64,000 nucleotides of DNA from Porifericola rhodea (GTDB lineage: Bacteria > Bacteroidota > Bacteroidia > Cytophagales > Cyclobacteriaceae), in assembly GCF_030506305.1 (NCBI RefSeq), contig NZ_CP119421.1, positions 2,434,501-2,498,500 on the forward strand, given 5' to 3'. Positions 55,490 to 64,000 of this stretch are shown here, piece by piece (position 1 is the stretch's first letter; each line of letters begins with the position of its first letter). Both the position numbers and the translations under genes were made by a program. The notes under the pieces are model-generated. The model had not been told where the DNA came from. It saw only the letters and a list, made by a program, of their open reading frames with translations, and did no database searches.

Positions 55490-56146
55490 ATGTATCAAAT
55501 TAATATCCTTTTAGTGGATGACCATCAGATTATCCGAGATGGTATAAAATTAATGTTACAAAATAGCGAATCCATTAACATTGCTGAAGAAGCCTCTAGC
55601 GTGCCCGAAGCACTTGAGATTTTGGAAAGGCGTAGCGATATCAGTATGGTTATTTCTGATATCTCTCTGCCAAAGCAAGATGGATTCGACTTGCTCAAGA
55701 TTATCAAGAAAAAGCATGAAGATATGCAATTTCTGTTTTTGAGTATGTACATTGAAGAGCACTATGCTCTACAGGCTGTAGAGCAGGGGGCCGATGGTTA
55801 CCTACCCAAAGATGTATCCGTTAATACGCTGGTTACTGCTATTAAAACTATACATGAGGGCGATATTTGCTATGACAAAAAGATCTCAGATCTTATCATT
55901 AAAGCTTTTATCAACAAAAACATTCGTCGGTATGGTGTAGGTGAGTCTAACCGATCGCTCACCAAACGAGAAAAAGAGATTCTTGCTCAGGTGATAGACG
56001 GAGTAAGCAATGCTATTATCGCTGAGAAGCTAGATATTAGTGTGCGTACCGTAGAGAACCACCGGGCAAATATTCTGAGAAAAGTGGGAGTAAAAAATAC
56101 CGCAGAGTTGGTGCGCTATACTTTGCAGCACGATGTGCTTAACTAA
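55490..56146 (+). CDS. NarL/FixJ-family response regulator
   Basis: This 218-residue transcription factor has a receiver domain (about 4-120; acidic DD at 10-11, phosphoacceptor Asp near 62 in VISDISLPKQDG, Lys near 109 in LPKD) and a LuxR-type helix-turn-helix (about 150-212; SLTKREKEILAQVIDGVSNAIIAEKLDISVRTVENH). It is an orphan: no kinase gene is adjacent, so the cognate kinase is elsewhere. The long intergenic regions on both sides suggest a stand-alone, possibly autoregulated gene. Confidence 0.94.
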   Translation: MYQINILLVDDHQIIRDGIKLMLQNSESINIAEEASSVPEALEILERRSDISMVISDISLPKQDGFDLLKIIKKKHEDMQFLFLSMYIEEHYALQAVEQGADGYLPKDVSVNTLVTAIKTIHEGDICYDKKISDLIIKAFINKNIRRYGVGESNRSLTKREKEILAQVIDGVSNAIIAEKLDISVRTVENHRANILRKVGVKNTAELVRYTLQHDVLN

Positions 56147-56477
56147 GCATGGCCTATACTCTAGCTAGGTAGTAAAGTTGAATTCACAAAGCTGAACATT
56201 TTCAGTATTCACCCTTACTTACAGGCTAGCCACTATTTTTACAATCTTATACGGGAGCAAGAGATAAAGCTTGCTGATACTACTGAGCTTTGCCATATTT
56301 AGGTAGTAATACATTTTTTGGAGACTTATTTCTTGTTCCTGTTTCAAAAGAGCCTACTCAGGCCAATTAAGTGAAAATTATCATGTAAATTTAGGGCGCT
56401 GACTATTGTAGATCAGTCATTAAACTTTTTAATTTTTTTATATTAACCCTCATAGCTAATCATTCTAAACACGTATT
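56147..56477 (+). other. Intergenic region upstream of the phosphohexomutase gene
   Basis: About 330 bp, AT-rich. A small dyad TGACT / AGTCA (56400-56404 and 56415-56419) lies about 60 bp before the next start and could be an operator. Nothing else recognisable; no terminator for the regulator gene was found. Confidence 0.5.
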
Positions 56478-58205
56478 ATGGATATTAAAATCAAAGAAAA
56501 AGCCCAAAAGTGGTTAGATAGTAATATTGACGAAGAAAGCAGAAAAGCTATCAATAGCATGCTGCAGAGTGATAAGGAAGATGAATTGGTAGATGCTTTT
56601 TATAAAGACCTGGAGTTTGGTACTGGAGGTTTAAGAGGCGTAATGGGTGTAGGCTCTAACCGAATAAATAAATATACTGTAGGGATGGCTACCCAGGGTT
56701 TAGCGAATTACCTATTGCAAACCTACCCCAACGAGCCTATTAGTGTTGCTATCGCGCATGATAGCCGTAATAATAGCCGTTATTTTGCTGAAGTAACTGC
56801 TGATGTTTTTTCAGCTAATGGTATTAAAGTTTACTTTTTTGATGATCTGAGACCTACACCAGAGCTTTCCTTTGCTATTCGTACGCTAGGCTGCCAGAGT
56901 GGTGTAGTGCTTACCGCTTCCCACAATCCTAAAGAATACAATGGATACAAAGCATATTGGAATGATGGCGGCCAACTTATTGCCCCTCATGACAAAAACG
57001 TAATACAGGAGGTTGGTAAAATTGAAGGTATTAATGCTGTAAAGTTTGACAAAGACGAGAGTAAAATTCAGGTTATCGGTAAAGATATTGACGATCAGTA
57101 TCTGGAAATGCTAAAAGGACTTTCATTGTCTCCAGAGGCTATAGCACGTCAAAAAGATCTAAAAATTGTATTTACTCCTATTCATGGTACAGCTATTAAA
57201 CTAGTGCCTCCCGCTTTGGAGAAACTAGGTTTTACCAATGTCCATATTGTAGAGGAGCAGGCTAAGCCAGATGGTAATTTCCCAACTGTCGTTTATCCTA
57301 ACCCTGAAGAGTCAGAAGCTTTAGATATCGCCCTTAAGCAGGCTCAGGAGATAGATGCAGACATATTAATGGGCACAGATCCCGATGCAGATCGTGTAGG
57401 TATTGCTGTAAAAAACCCTCAGGGCGACTTTCAGTTGCTTAATGGTAACCAAACGGGTAGTATGTTGATCCACTATCTGCTGAAGATGTGGAAAGAAAAG
57501 AACAAACTAAATGGGACGCAGTTTGTAGCCAAAACTATTGTGACCACCGACCTCATAGAAAATATTGCTCAGCATTTTAATGTTAAGTGTTACGATACAC
57601 TAACCGGCTTTAAATTTATTGCTGCCCTGATTCGCGAAAAAGAAGGAGCAGAAGAGTTTATTGGAGGGGGTGAGGAAAGCTATGGCTATCTCTTTGGTGA
57701 TAAGGTAAGAGACAAAGACGCGGTAGCTTCTTGTGTAATGATTGCCGAGATGGCAGCTTATGTGAAGGACCAGGGTATGAGTCTTTTTGATTTTCTACAG
57801 GACACCTACCTTCAGTTTGGCCTGTATCGTGAGCAACTTCATTCGCTTACCAAAAAAGGTAAAAGTGGGTTAGAGGAAATACAGAAGATGATGCGCGAGT
57901 TGAGAAGCAACCCACCTCAAAGCATAGGAGGAGAAAAGGTAGTAAAAATTATAGACTATCAGGAAGGAAAAGAAAAAGACATGCTAAGTGGTGATGTAAA
58001 GCCTATTGAGTTTCCTGAGTCCAACGTATTGCAATTCTTTACCGAAGGTGGGAGTAAAATCTCTGCGCGCCCTTCAGGTACTGAGCCAAAAATTAAGTTT
58101 TACTTCAGCATAAAAGGAGAACTTTCCACTAAAGAAGAATACGATCAAAAGGTAAAGCAGCTTGATGACAAGATTACTGCTATTATACAAGAGATGGGTA
58201 TCTAA
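56478..58205 (+). CDS. Phospho-sugar mutase (phosphoglucomutase/phosphomannomutase family)
   Basis: The 575-residue alpha-D-phosphohexomutase moves a phosphate between C1 and C6 of hexoses. The catalytic phosphoserine is Ser148 in TASHNP, the metal loop is DPDADR (near 302), the sugar loop GGGEESYGY lies near 395, and the phosphate-binding loop RPSGTEP is near 530. The length and the C-terminal form fit the PGM2-like bacterial subgroup. It is followed by an intrinsic terminator that overlaps the upstream part of the rmuC frame. Confidence 0.94.
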   Translation: MDIKIKEKAQKWLDSNIDEESRKAINSMLQSDKEDELVDAFYKDLEFGTGGLRGVMGVGSNRINKYTVGMATQGLANYLLQTYPNEPISVAIAHDSRNNSRYFAEVTADVFSANGIKVYFFDDLRPTPELSFAIRTLGCQSGVVLTASHNPKEYNGYKAYWNDGGQLIAPHDKNVIQEVGKIEGINAVKFDKDESKIQVIGKDIDDQYLEMLKGLSLSPEAIARQKDLKIVFTPIHGTAIKLVPPALEKLGFTNVHIVEEQAKPDGNFPTVVYPNPEESEALDIALKQAQEIDADILMGTDPDADRVGIAVKNPQGDFQLLNGNQTGSMLIHYLLKMWKEKNKLNGTQFVAKTIVTTDLIENIAQHFNVKCYDTLTGFKFIAALIREKEGAEEFIGGGEESYGYLFGDKVRDKDAVASCVMIAEMAAYVKDQGMSLFDFLQDTYLQFGLYREQLHSLTKKGKSGLEEIQKMMRELRSNPPQSIGGEKVVKIIDYQEGKEKDMLSGDVKPIEFPESNVLQFFTEGGSKISARPSGTEPKIKFYFSIKGELSTKEEYDQKVKQLDDKITAIIQEMGI

Positions 58206-58227
58206 CTACCTCTTCTCTTAAAGTCAG

Positions 58228-58267
58228 GCTATCCTTCTTTTGTGTATGGAGGATAGCTTTTTTATTT
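58228..58267 (+). terminator. rho-independent terminator between the phosphohexomutase gene and rmuC
   Basis: The perfect arms GCTATCC (58228-58234) and GGATAGC (58251-58257) are followed by TTTTTTATTTT. The hairpin lies inside the upstream extension of the rmuC frame and so argues for the later rmuC start. Confidence 0.85.
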
Positions 58268-58293
58268 TGTATCGGGTAGATAAATATGAAGAG

Positions 58294-59595
58294 ATGGTAG
58301 AGTCTATATTAATACTGCTAGCCTTGGTATTAGGTGTACTAATGGGCTGGTTTGCTTCACGCTTCAAATATCAGAAGTCTCATGATACAATAGATATTGA
58401 ACGTAGATACGTGCCTAAAGAACTTTATGGTGATGTCAAACGAGAGCTTTATGACAATCAACAGCAGGTATTAAGGCTTAGCAAAGCACTAGCAGCCAGA
58501 GAGCAGCAGAACGAGGCTTTGCAGGAGCAACTTGTTAAGCAAAAAGATGAAGTTCATGACCTGCAGACCCAGTTTCGTACAGAGTTCAAAAATCTTGCAA
58601 ATGAGCTTCTTGAGGAGAAAAGCCAAAAATTTACAGAAATTAATGAAGAAAGGCTAAGTCACCTTTTAAACCCTTTAAAAGATAAGCTCACAGATTTTAA
58701 AGCTAAAATGGAGCAGACCTATCATGAAGATATACGGGAGCGTGCGTCTCTAAAAAAAGAGATCGAACAACTTATGCTACTTAATCAGCAGGTAAGCGAA
58801 GATGCCATCCGCCTAACCAAAGCGCTTAAGGGTGATAGCAAAGTGCAGGGAGACTGGGGCGAAATGCAGTTGGAGCTAATACTGGAGAAAGCAGGGCTGG
58901 AGAAAAACATTCATTTTAGCAGCCAGACCAGTTTTACTGATAAGGTTGAGGACAATACCCAGCGACCGGACTATATAATAAACCTGCCAGAGCAAAAGCA
59001 CCTTATTCTGGATGCTAAGGTTTCTCTTACCGCTTATGAAAATTATTACAACACGGAAGATCAGCTAGAACGTAACCGTTACCTAAAAGAGCATCTGGAT
59101 AGTATTTACCGGCATATGAAAACGCTGAGTGAGAAAAACTATCAGCATCTGTATCAGATTAGTCAGCCAGACTATGTTATTATGTTTGTGCCATTAGAAC
59201 CTGCACTTACAGCTGCATTGAGAGAAGATTCAAAGATATTTGAAAAGTGTTTAGATAAAAATATCGTATTGGTGTCTACATCCACACTGCTGGCCACATT
59301 GCGTACCATTTCCTATATCTGGAGGCAGGAAAACCAGAAGAAAAATGTAGTAGAGATTGCGGTGGAAAGTGGTAAATTGTATGACAAGTTTGTAGGCTTT
59401 GTTGACGATCTTGGTAAAATAGAGAATAGCTTGCAATCAGCCCAAAATCACTATCAACAAGCTGTCAACAAATTGTGTTATGGCAAAGGCAATCTGGTAA
59501 GAAGAGTAGAGAAACTAAAAGAACTAGGAGCAAACGCCAGTAAGTCATTGCCAGACAACCTATTAGATAAGAGTATTGAAGTAAGGAAGATGTAA
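58294..59595 (+). CDS. rmuC: DNA recombination protein RmuC
   Basis: RmuC is a membrane-anchored protein with a nuclease-like fold that limits inversion at short inverted repeats. I place the start at the ATG at 58294 (MVESILILLALVLG), which opens directly with the membrane helix; upstream TTG and ATG codons at 58240 and 58246 lie within the terminator of the preceding gene. A long coiled coil (about 45-150) is followed by the RmuC domain (about 160-410), with QGDWGEMQLELILEKAGL, QRPDYIINLPEQKHLILDAKVSL and MFVPLEPAL. The resulting 433 residues are normal for the family. Confidence 0.93.
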   Translation: MVESILILLALVLGVLMGWFASRFKYQKSHDTIDIERRYVPKELYGDVKRELYDNQQQVLRLSKALAAREQQNEALQEQLVKQKDEVHDLQTQFRTEFKNLANELLEEKSQKFTEINEERLSHLLNPLKDKLTDFKAKMEQTYHEDIRERASLKKEIEQLMLLNQQVSEDAIRLTKALKGDSKVQGDWGEMQLELILEKAGLEKNIHFSSQTSFTDKVEDNTQRPDYIINLPEQKHLILDAKVSLTAYENYYNTEDQLERNRYLKEHLDSIYRHMKTLSEKNYQHLYQISQPDYVIMFVPLEPALTAALREDSKIFEKCLDKNIVLVSTSTLLATLRTISYIWRQENQKKNVVEIAVESGKLYDKFVGFVDDLGKIENSLQSAQNHYQQAVNKLCYGKGNLVRRVEKLKELGANASKSLPDNLLDKSIEVRKM

Positions 59596-59697
59596 TATTT
59601 TACTTATTTTATTAAAAATATTACTATTTTAATTTTTATATCATTAAATTAGCATCCAAGATGTACAAGGTGCTAATAAATATCAACGTGTACACTT

Positions 59698-60042
59698 ATG
59701 ACCTATAAGGAAAAAGAGATTGAGAAAAAATACTTTTCCATAGGGGAGGTAGCTGAGCAATTAAATATCGCCCCTTCTCAGATTCGCTTTTGGGAGGGTG
59801 AATTTGACATGATTAAACCTCAGAAGAATAGGAACGGAAAAAGGCAGTTTACAAAAGAGGATATTGAAAAACTCAGGATGGTATACCATCTGGTAAAAGA
59901 AAAAGGATATACACTGCAGGGAGCTAAGCAAATGCTAAAAAACAATAATAAAGGCCTGAAAGACAAGATGGAGATGATTGAGTCTTTAGAGGAAGTAAAA
60001 GCATTTTTGATAGACTTGAAGCAGAAGTTAGATAATCAGTAA
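59698..60042 (+). CDS. MerR-family transcriptional regulator
   Basis: The 114-residue protein has a MerR-type winged helix near the N-terminus (about 10-80: YFSIGEVAEQLNIAPSQIRFWE, then FTKEDIEKLRMVYHLVKEKG) and a short C-terminal coiled coil (85-113). No effector-binding domain or metal-binding cysteines are present. It lies 2 bp upstream of dprA, so the two are almost certainly co-transcribed. A role in controlling DNA uptake or its own operon is possible but not shown. Confidence 0.9.
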   Translation: MTYKEKEIEKKYFSIGEVAEQLNIAPSQIRFWEGEFDMIKPQKNRNGKRQFTKEDIEKLRMVYHLVKEKGYTLQGAKQMLKNNNKGLKDKMEMIESLEEVKAFLIDLKQKLDNQ

Positions 60043-60044
60043 TC

Positions 60045-61187
60045 ATGAATGCAGTCAATAGTAGTTTTTCCGGCTCAGAAAGTAAGTTATACCATGTGGG
60101 GCTAAGTATGCTGCCTCATGTAGGAGGCACACTGGCTAAACAGCTGATTAACTACTGTGGATCTGCAGAAGCAGTATTTACTAGTCCGGTTAGACATTTG
60201 AGTCGTATACCGGGAATAGGAGAGAAAATTATAGGAGGAATTAAAAACTCTTCTACAATACTGGATAGAGCTGAGCGTGAAATAATTAAGTGTGGGCAGG
60301 AAGGAGTACAAATTCTTACCTATTCAGATGAGGCTTACCCTGAGCGGCTAAGGCATATTTTTGATGCGCCTATCTTGCTCTACTACAAAGGACAGGCAAA
60401 ACTCAATCAGAGTAGGGTGATAAGTATAGTAGGTACACGGCAGGCTACGGCTTATGGGAAAGAGGTGGTTGCTACTATTGTAAATGAGCTTTCTACTTAT
60501 CAGCCTTTAATCGTGAGTGGTTTGGCTTATGGGATAGATATTCATGCCCACAGGGCAGCATTAAAAGCTGCGTTACCTACCATAGGTGTAATGGGCAATG
60601 GTATGGATACTATATATCCGGCTATGCATCGGCAAGATGCCTCACAAATGCTATTGAATGGAGGTCTGCTTACTGAAAATCCATTAGGTACTAAGCCTGA
60701 TGCAAGAAAGTTTCCGGCACGTAATCGGATTATAGCCGCACTATCAGACGCAACTATTGTAGTAGAAGCAGCTGTAAAGGGTGGGGCACTTATTACTGCC
60801 AATTTAGCCAATGACTACGATCGTGAAGTGTTTGCAGTACCCGGCAACTGGAATCAGCCGTACTCAAAAGGTTGTACAAAATTAATAAAGGAGCATAAGG
60901 CACATATACTTACCCAGACAACTGATATCGTAGAATTGCTTAACTGGGATGTAGATGCTCCTAAAGGTGAAGAAAAACAGAAGCCTGTATTTCAGGTTGA
61001 ATTAGATGATGAAGAGCAACAGCTAGTAGATGTGTTGGCAAAACAAACAGAAGCTATGCAGCTTGATGTTTTAAGCTGGCACACACAATTTTCGGTGAGC
61101 AAGTTAGCTGCTGTACTGTTGACTCTTGAGTTTAAAGGTGTTATCAGGTCATTGCCAGGAAAGAAATTTCAGTTGGTAAGAGGCTAA
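60045..61187 (+). CDS. dprA: DNA-processing protein DprA
   Basis: DprA loads RecA on incoming single-stranded DNA during natural transformation. The 380-residue protein contains an N-terminal helix-hairpin-helix/SAM-like region (LSRIPGIGEKIIGGI, about 47-61), the Rossmann DprA/Smf core (SIVGTRQATAYGKEVV and IVSGLAYGIDIHAH, about 127-170; RNRIIAALSDATIVVEA, about 226-242) and a C-terminal winged-helix domain (about 320-380). The start lies 2 bp after the MerR-type gene. No com genes are nearby. Confidence 0.95.
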   Translation: MNAVNSSFSGSESKLYHVGLSMLPHVGGTLAKQLINYCGSAEAVFTSPVRHLSRIPGIGEKIIGGIKNSSTILDRAEREIIKCGQEGVQILTYSDEAYPERLRHIFDAPILLYYKGQAKLNQSRVISIVGTRQATAYGKEVVATIVNELSTYQPLIVSGLAYGIDIHAHRAALKAALPTIGVMGNGMDTIYPAMHRQDASQMLLNGGLLTENPLGTKPDARKFPARNRIIAALSDATIVVEAAVKGGALITANLANDYDREVFAVPGNWNQPYSKGCTKLIKEHKAHILTQTTDIVELLNWDVDAPKGEEKQKPVFQVELDDEEQQLVDVLAKQTEAMQLDVLSWHTQFSVSKLAAVLLTLEFKGVIRSLPGKKFQLVRG

Positions 61188-61226
61188 GGTGTATGATAAT
61201 TATTCTGTAGTAGAATTTTAATAGCT

Positions 61227-62231
61227 ATGGTAAAGAATTATTATCACATATTAGGAGTGGACTATAGTGTCTCTTCCACAGAGCTCAAGTTTGCCTATCG
61301 TAACCTGGCTAAGCAATATCATCCAGATATTAATCCTGATGATTTTGAGAAGGAAGAGATGTTTAAGCTGGTAAGCGAAGCTTATGATGTACTCTCCGAT
61401 CAGAACAAAAAAGCGGCATACGACCTCTCTCTTTTATTAGGTTTAAACGACGTTTATGCCGGATTTGAAGAAGAACTGGATAATAGGTATGCCCGACGAA
61501 GTGCTTCGCGTCGCCCTGGCTACAAACCTCCCAAAAGAGAGCCAGTTACTTATTCCTGGAAAACTTATGCCTCAGTTACTTCCATAGTTGTGGTAGCTGC
61601 TCTTTCAGTTTTTCTTATTCCCTTCTCTCTAACCCACTATTCATCAGCATATCATTACGATAAGGGGCTGGAGTACTATCAGAACAAACAGTATTTTGCT
61701 GCCCTTAATAGCTTACAGCGAGCAATCATTGATTTTGGAAGCAAAGATATTGAAGCCTGCCTACTGTCTGGTACCATCCTCATGAAAAAGTATGGGCAGT
61801 ATTCTTCGGCAATGGAATATGCTGATATAGGCCTAAAAAGAGCTACAAGTCCGCTGGAAAGAGTCCAATTACTCTATTTAAAGGCAAGTTGTATGAAGGG
61901 TATTGGAGACTACCATAGTGCTATTAAATATTATGAAGAGGCTCGTCAAATATGGCCGGAGTATGATAGCATTTACTATAATATAGGTAGTATAGAGGCG
62001 TTTGACCTTGGTAACTTTGAAGAAGCTAAACTACATATGGATAAACTAATGAAGCTCAACCCAGAGTTTCAGGAAGCTTATTATACAAGAGCCTATTGTC
62101 ATTACCGTTTAGGTAATTTTGAAGAAGCTGCTGAAGATATTGCAGATTATTTAGCTTTTGGTATAACAAAAGGAAGTGATGCCTATCTGATGCAGGCATT
62201 AGTGAGTGATAAATTGAAACAAAGCCAGTAA
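61227..62231 (+). CDS. DnaJ-domain membrane protein with TPR repeats
   Basis: The 334-residue protein begins with a J domain (1-70) with the HPD motif at His32-Pro33-Asp34, which would stimulate a DnaK ATPase. A basic linker is followed by one membrane helix (about 113-133) and then four or five TPR units (about 140-330; DKGLEYYQNKQYFAALNSLQRA is the first). The expected topology is a cytoplasmic J domain with TPRs across the inner membrane. It lacks the Gly/Phe and zinc regions of true DnaJ. It starts 39 bp after dprA and may be the last gene of that operon; a bidirectional terminator follows. Confidence 0.9.
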   Translation: MVKNYYHILGVDYSVSSTELKFAYRNLAKQYHPDINPDDFEKEEMFKLVSEAYDVLSDQNKKAAYDLSLLLGLNDVYAGFEEELDNRYARRSASRRPGYKPPKREPVTYSWKTYASVTSIVVVAALSVFLIPFSLTHYSSAYHYDKGLEYYQNKQYFAALNSLQRAIIDFGSKDIEACLLSGTILMKKYGQYSSAMEYADIGLKRATSPLERVQLLYLKASCMKGIGDYHSAIKYYEEARQIWPEYDSIYYNIGSIEAFDLGNFEEAKLHMDKLMKLNPEFQEAYYTRAYCHYRLGNFEEAAEDIADYLAFGITKGSDAYLMQALVSDKLKQSQ

Positions 62232-62232
62232 A

Positions 62233-62265
62233 GAAAAAAAAGCTTCTCTTTTTTTAGAGAAGCTT
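62233..62265. terminator. Bidirectional rho-independent terminator
   Basis: The perfect 10-bp arms AAGCTTCTCT (62240-62249) and AGAGAAGCTT (62256-62265) enclose a poly-T loop, with an A-run on the left. It lies between the convergent DnaJ-TPR and TPR genes. Confidence 0.8.
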
Positions 62266-62288
62266 ATAGAGAACAAAAGCTTTGTTTT

Positions 62289-62918
62289 CTATTGAATATT
62301 TCTTCGGTTACATACTTCTCTGATCATATCGTATGCTTTCAAGTCGCCAAGCTCACCGGCTTTACTCAAGTCTAAGCAACCCTCTTGAAGCAGACCATGT
62401 TCTATACGAAGTACGCCTCTCAGAAAATATGCATCGACATTTTTTGGATGTATCTGTAAAATCTTTGTGCAATCGTTGATGGCATCATTGTAAGCTTCTA
62501 GTTCCCTGCGTGCCTGCCCTCTTTGATAGTAGGCATGCACATGATTTTTATTTAATCTTATAGCTTCACTATAATCTTCAATAGCTCCGTAATAATCCTG
62601 TAATGAGAATTTGATATTACCTCGCTCGTAGTAAGCTTCCGCATAAGCAGGATTAATATCAACTACTACATTGTAATCTTTCATAGCTCCATGGTAATCT
62701 TCAAATATTTTTTTGGTATTCCCACGGAAGAAATAAGCTTGATAACTTAAAGAATCTGTATCAATGGCTTTGTTAAAATTGATTAAAGCTTCTTTGTATA
62801 CCCCTTCTCCAAAAAGTTTTCGGCCCTTCTCTACATATTCACCTGCATTATCCTGTGCTTGTACATTCAGGATAACTGACAGAGTTAAAAACAATACAAA
62901 TCTAAATTTTGCCGACAT
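62289..62918 (-). CDS. Exported TPR-repeat protein
   Basis: The 209-residue protein has a signal peptide ending in VQAQ (residue about 22) and about five consecutive TPR units (about 27-195), each with the A/Y-A-Y-x-x-R-G pattern (AYFFRGNTK, AYYERGNIK, AYYQRGQAR, AYFLRGVLR). A periplasmic scaffold is likely. The resemblance to the TPR part of the convergent DnaJ-TPR protein is general rather than specific. It appears to be monocistronic. Confidence 0.88.
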   Translation of the reverse strand: MSAKFRFVLFLTLSVILNVQAQDNAGEYVEKGRKLFGEGVYKEALINFNKAIDTDSLSYQAYFFRGNTKKIFEDYHGAMKDYNVVVDINPAYAEAYYERGNIKFSLQDYYGAIEDYSEAIRLNKNHVHAYYQRGQARRELEAYNDAINDCTKILQIHPKNVDAYFLRGVLRIEHGLLQEGCLDLSKAGELGDLKAYDMIREVCNRRNIQ

Positions 62919-63031
62919 ATCACTATATATTTTGAATAATAATATGCTAGCAAAGTACTATAAAATACTAATAAAGTTAAAGGTGTAAAGAAGCCTCTTT
63001 GAGCGTATGTAATATTTAGACAAAACTTAGC

Positions 63032-63925
63032 TTAGGACACCCAATTAAGCCCTTTTTTGAGATAAGAAAGCGTTTTTTGTTCCGGGCTACCTGCTTCTGG
63101 CTGATGGTTGTAAAACCAGTTAGCCTGAGGCGGTAAGCTCATTAAAATTGATTCGGTGCGCCCGTTTGTATCCAATCCAAATTTTGTGCCCTTATCCCAT
63201 ACCAGGTTAAACTCTACGTATCGCCCTCTTCTTACTAGCTGCCAGTTCTTTTCCTGCTCACCGTAAGGTTTATCTTTATTTTTGCGGATAAAATATGTGT
63301 ACAGTGGTGCGAACGCCTGACCAACGTCCTGAACAAATCTAAATAAGTGCTCTTTATTCATTTGTTCATCTTCAGTAAGTCTATCAAAAAAGATACCGCC
63401 AATACCTCGGGTCTCTTGTCTATGCCTCACATAAAAATACTCATCAGCCCATTCTTTAAAGCGTGGATAATAGCTTGTGTGATGCTTGTCGCATACCTTC
63501 TTAAGCTCCTGATGAAAGTACTTAGCATCTTCAGGGTCAACGTAATGTGGCGTAAGGTCTATTCCACCCCCAAACCAGCTGCTGCCATTTTCCATTTCAA
63601 AATAGCGAACATTCATATGGATTATAGGTACCATCGGGCTTTTGGGGTGCATTACAATAGATACTCCGGTGGCATAAAAGTCAGTTTCAGGTAGTCTAAG
63701 TGCTTCTAGTATTTTAGCAGGTGTTTCTCCATGTACCGCAGAAAATGCAACGCCACCTTTTTCAATAACCTCTCCTTCAATAATACGAGTTCTACCTCCA
63801 CCACCACCTTCGCGTTGCCATGCGTCTTCTTTAAATTTAGCTGTCCCATCAGCATCTTCTAGTTGACGGCATATGTCATCCTGAAGAGACATAAACCAAT
63901 TGGTAATTACTTCTTTATTAATCAT
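63032..63925 (-). CDS. hemF: Aerobic coproporphyrinogen-III oxidase
   Basis: HemF converts coproporphyrinogen III to protoporphyrinogen IX using oxygen. The 297-residue protein is complete and contains the family hallmarks: GGGGRTRIIEGEVIEKGGVAFSAVHG (first part at about 41-60), MHPKSPMVPIIHMNVRYFE (about 92-110), WFGGGIDLTPHYV, RGIGGIFFD (about 173-181) and the C-terminal GRYVEFNLVWDKGTKFGLDTNGRTESILMSLPP. Its start codon overlaps the stop of an upstream minus-strand gene by 8 nt. The organism thus makes haem by an oxygen-dependent route. Confidence 0.96.
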   Translation of the reverse strand: MINKEVITNWFMSLQDDICRQLEDADGTAKFKEDAWQREGGGGGRTRIIEGEVIEKGGVAFSAVHGETPAKILEALRLPETDFYATGVSIVMHPKSPMVPIIHMNVRYFEMENGSSWFGGGIDLTPHYVDPEDAKYFHQELKKVCDKHHTSYYPRFKEWADEYFYVRHRQETRGIGGIFFDRLTEDEQMNKEHLFRFVQDVGQAFAPLYTYFIRKNKDKPYGEQEKNWQLVRRGRYVEFNLVWDKGTKFGLDTNGRTESILMSLPPQANWFYNHQPEAGSPEQKTLSYLKKGLNWVS

Positions 63926-63998
63926 AGGGTTGTATGCTTTTAATGTTTAAAGTAAAAGGGCCTTCCTGCTGGTCAGCAATGAGAAAGCCTATTTGGCT
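63918..63998 (-). CDS. C-terminal end of a probable CIA30-family protein (5' part outside window)
   Basis: On the minus strand the frame entering the window encodes 26 codons followed by TAA at 63918-63920. The peptide contains IGFLIADQQEGPFTLNIKSI, which fits the C-terminal pattern of the CIA30 (NADH:ubiquinone oxidoreductase intermediate-associated protein 30) family, where a hydrophobic IGF, an acidic turn and GPF-L-I are typical. The stop overlaps the hemF start by 8 nt, which suggests translational coupling. The call rests on a short fragment. Confidence 0.6.
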   Translation of the reverse strand, partial: SQIGFLIADQQEGPFTLNIKSIQPYD

Positions 63999-64000
63999 TA

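Noticed and set aside
63942-64000. Plus-strand frame opening at the window edge (ATG at 63942)
   Set aside because: The opposite strand gives a better explanation: a C-terminus with CIA30-like pattern and a stop overlapping hemF.

Overview
The window looks like chromosome from a free-living, probably marine or soil, member of the Bacteroidota, most likely order Cytophagales. The grounds are: an ECF sigma / FecR (with DUF4974) cassette feeding an STN-domain protein, a Bacteroidota-type putative porin (Porin_10 type), DUF1573 and YceI lipoproteins, many PAS/GAF and LytTR signalling proteins, frequent GTG/TTG starts without clear Shine-Dalgarno sequences, and moderate to low GC with very AT-rich intergenic DNA. 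The species assignment is inference. I saw no rRNA, tRNA, CRISPR array, insertion sequence or prophage gene.

Layout. 1-5250: a kinase-less PAS/GAF sensor (cut by the window edge), a CheR-type methyltransferase, and a second membrane GAF/PAS sensor with a closely related GAF domain. 5649-13840: a Sfp-type phosphopantetheinyl transferase and a 2417-residue single-module polyketide synthase (KS-AT-DH-ER-KR-ACP-TE), i.e. the domain order of animal fatty acid synthase. 14626-20731: sulfatase lipoprotein, nucleotidase, DUF4112, flavin reductase-like protein, an orphan anti-sigma-like protein, a short-chain dehydrogenase and small hypotheticals. 20772-24437: sigma / FecR / STN-repeat protein cassette with two operator-like palindromes upstream. 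24656-34951: coiled-coil protein that has lost its zinc ribbon, Nif3-like protein, lpxK, porin, miaE, a MORN/YwqK-repeat protein with a putative barrel, CoA-binding protein, gyrB.

35234-44676: polyphosphate kinase (ppk1) and a Ppx/GppA phosphatase bracket a signalling block. It contains a degenerate histidine kinase, a peptidoglycan-binding membrane protein, two coiled-coil proteins (one with a roadblock/longin-like C-terminal region), a Ras-like small GTPase, a hybrid histidine kinase with receiver and Hpt domains, and a LytTR response regulator. Three of these genes are joined by 4-nt stop/start overlaps. This block is my best candidate for an undescribed system: a bacterial small-GTPase switch translationally coupled to a phosphorelay.

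44855-64000: housekeeping and catabolic genes: metF, a lysophospholipase-like hydrolase, sialate O-acetylesterase, YceI, DUF1573, trpS, M1 peptidase, NarL-type regulator, phosphohexomutase, rmuC, a MerR-type regulator followed closely by dprA, DnaJ-TPR and TPR proteins, hemF, and at the very edge the last 26 codons of what looks like a CIA30-family protein whose stop overlaps the hemF start.

All functions come from reading motifs by eye; no database search was run. Domain borders are approximate.
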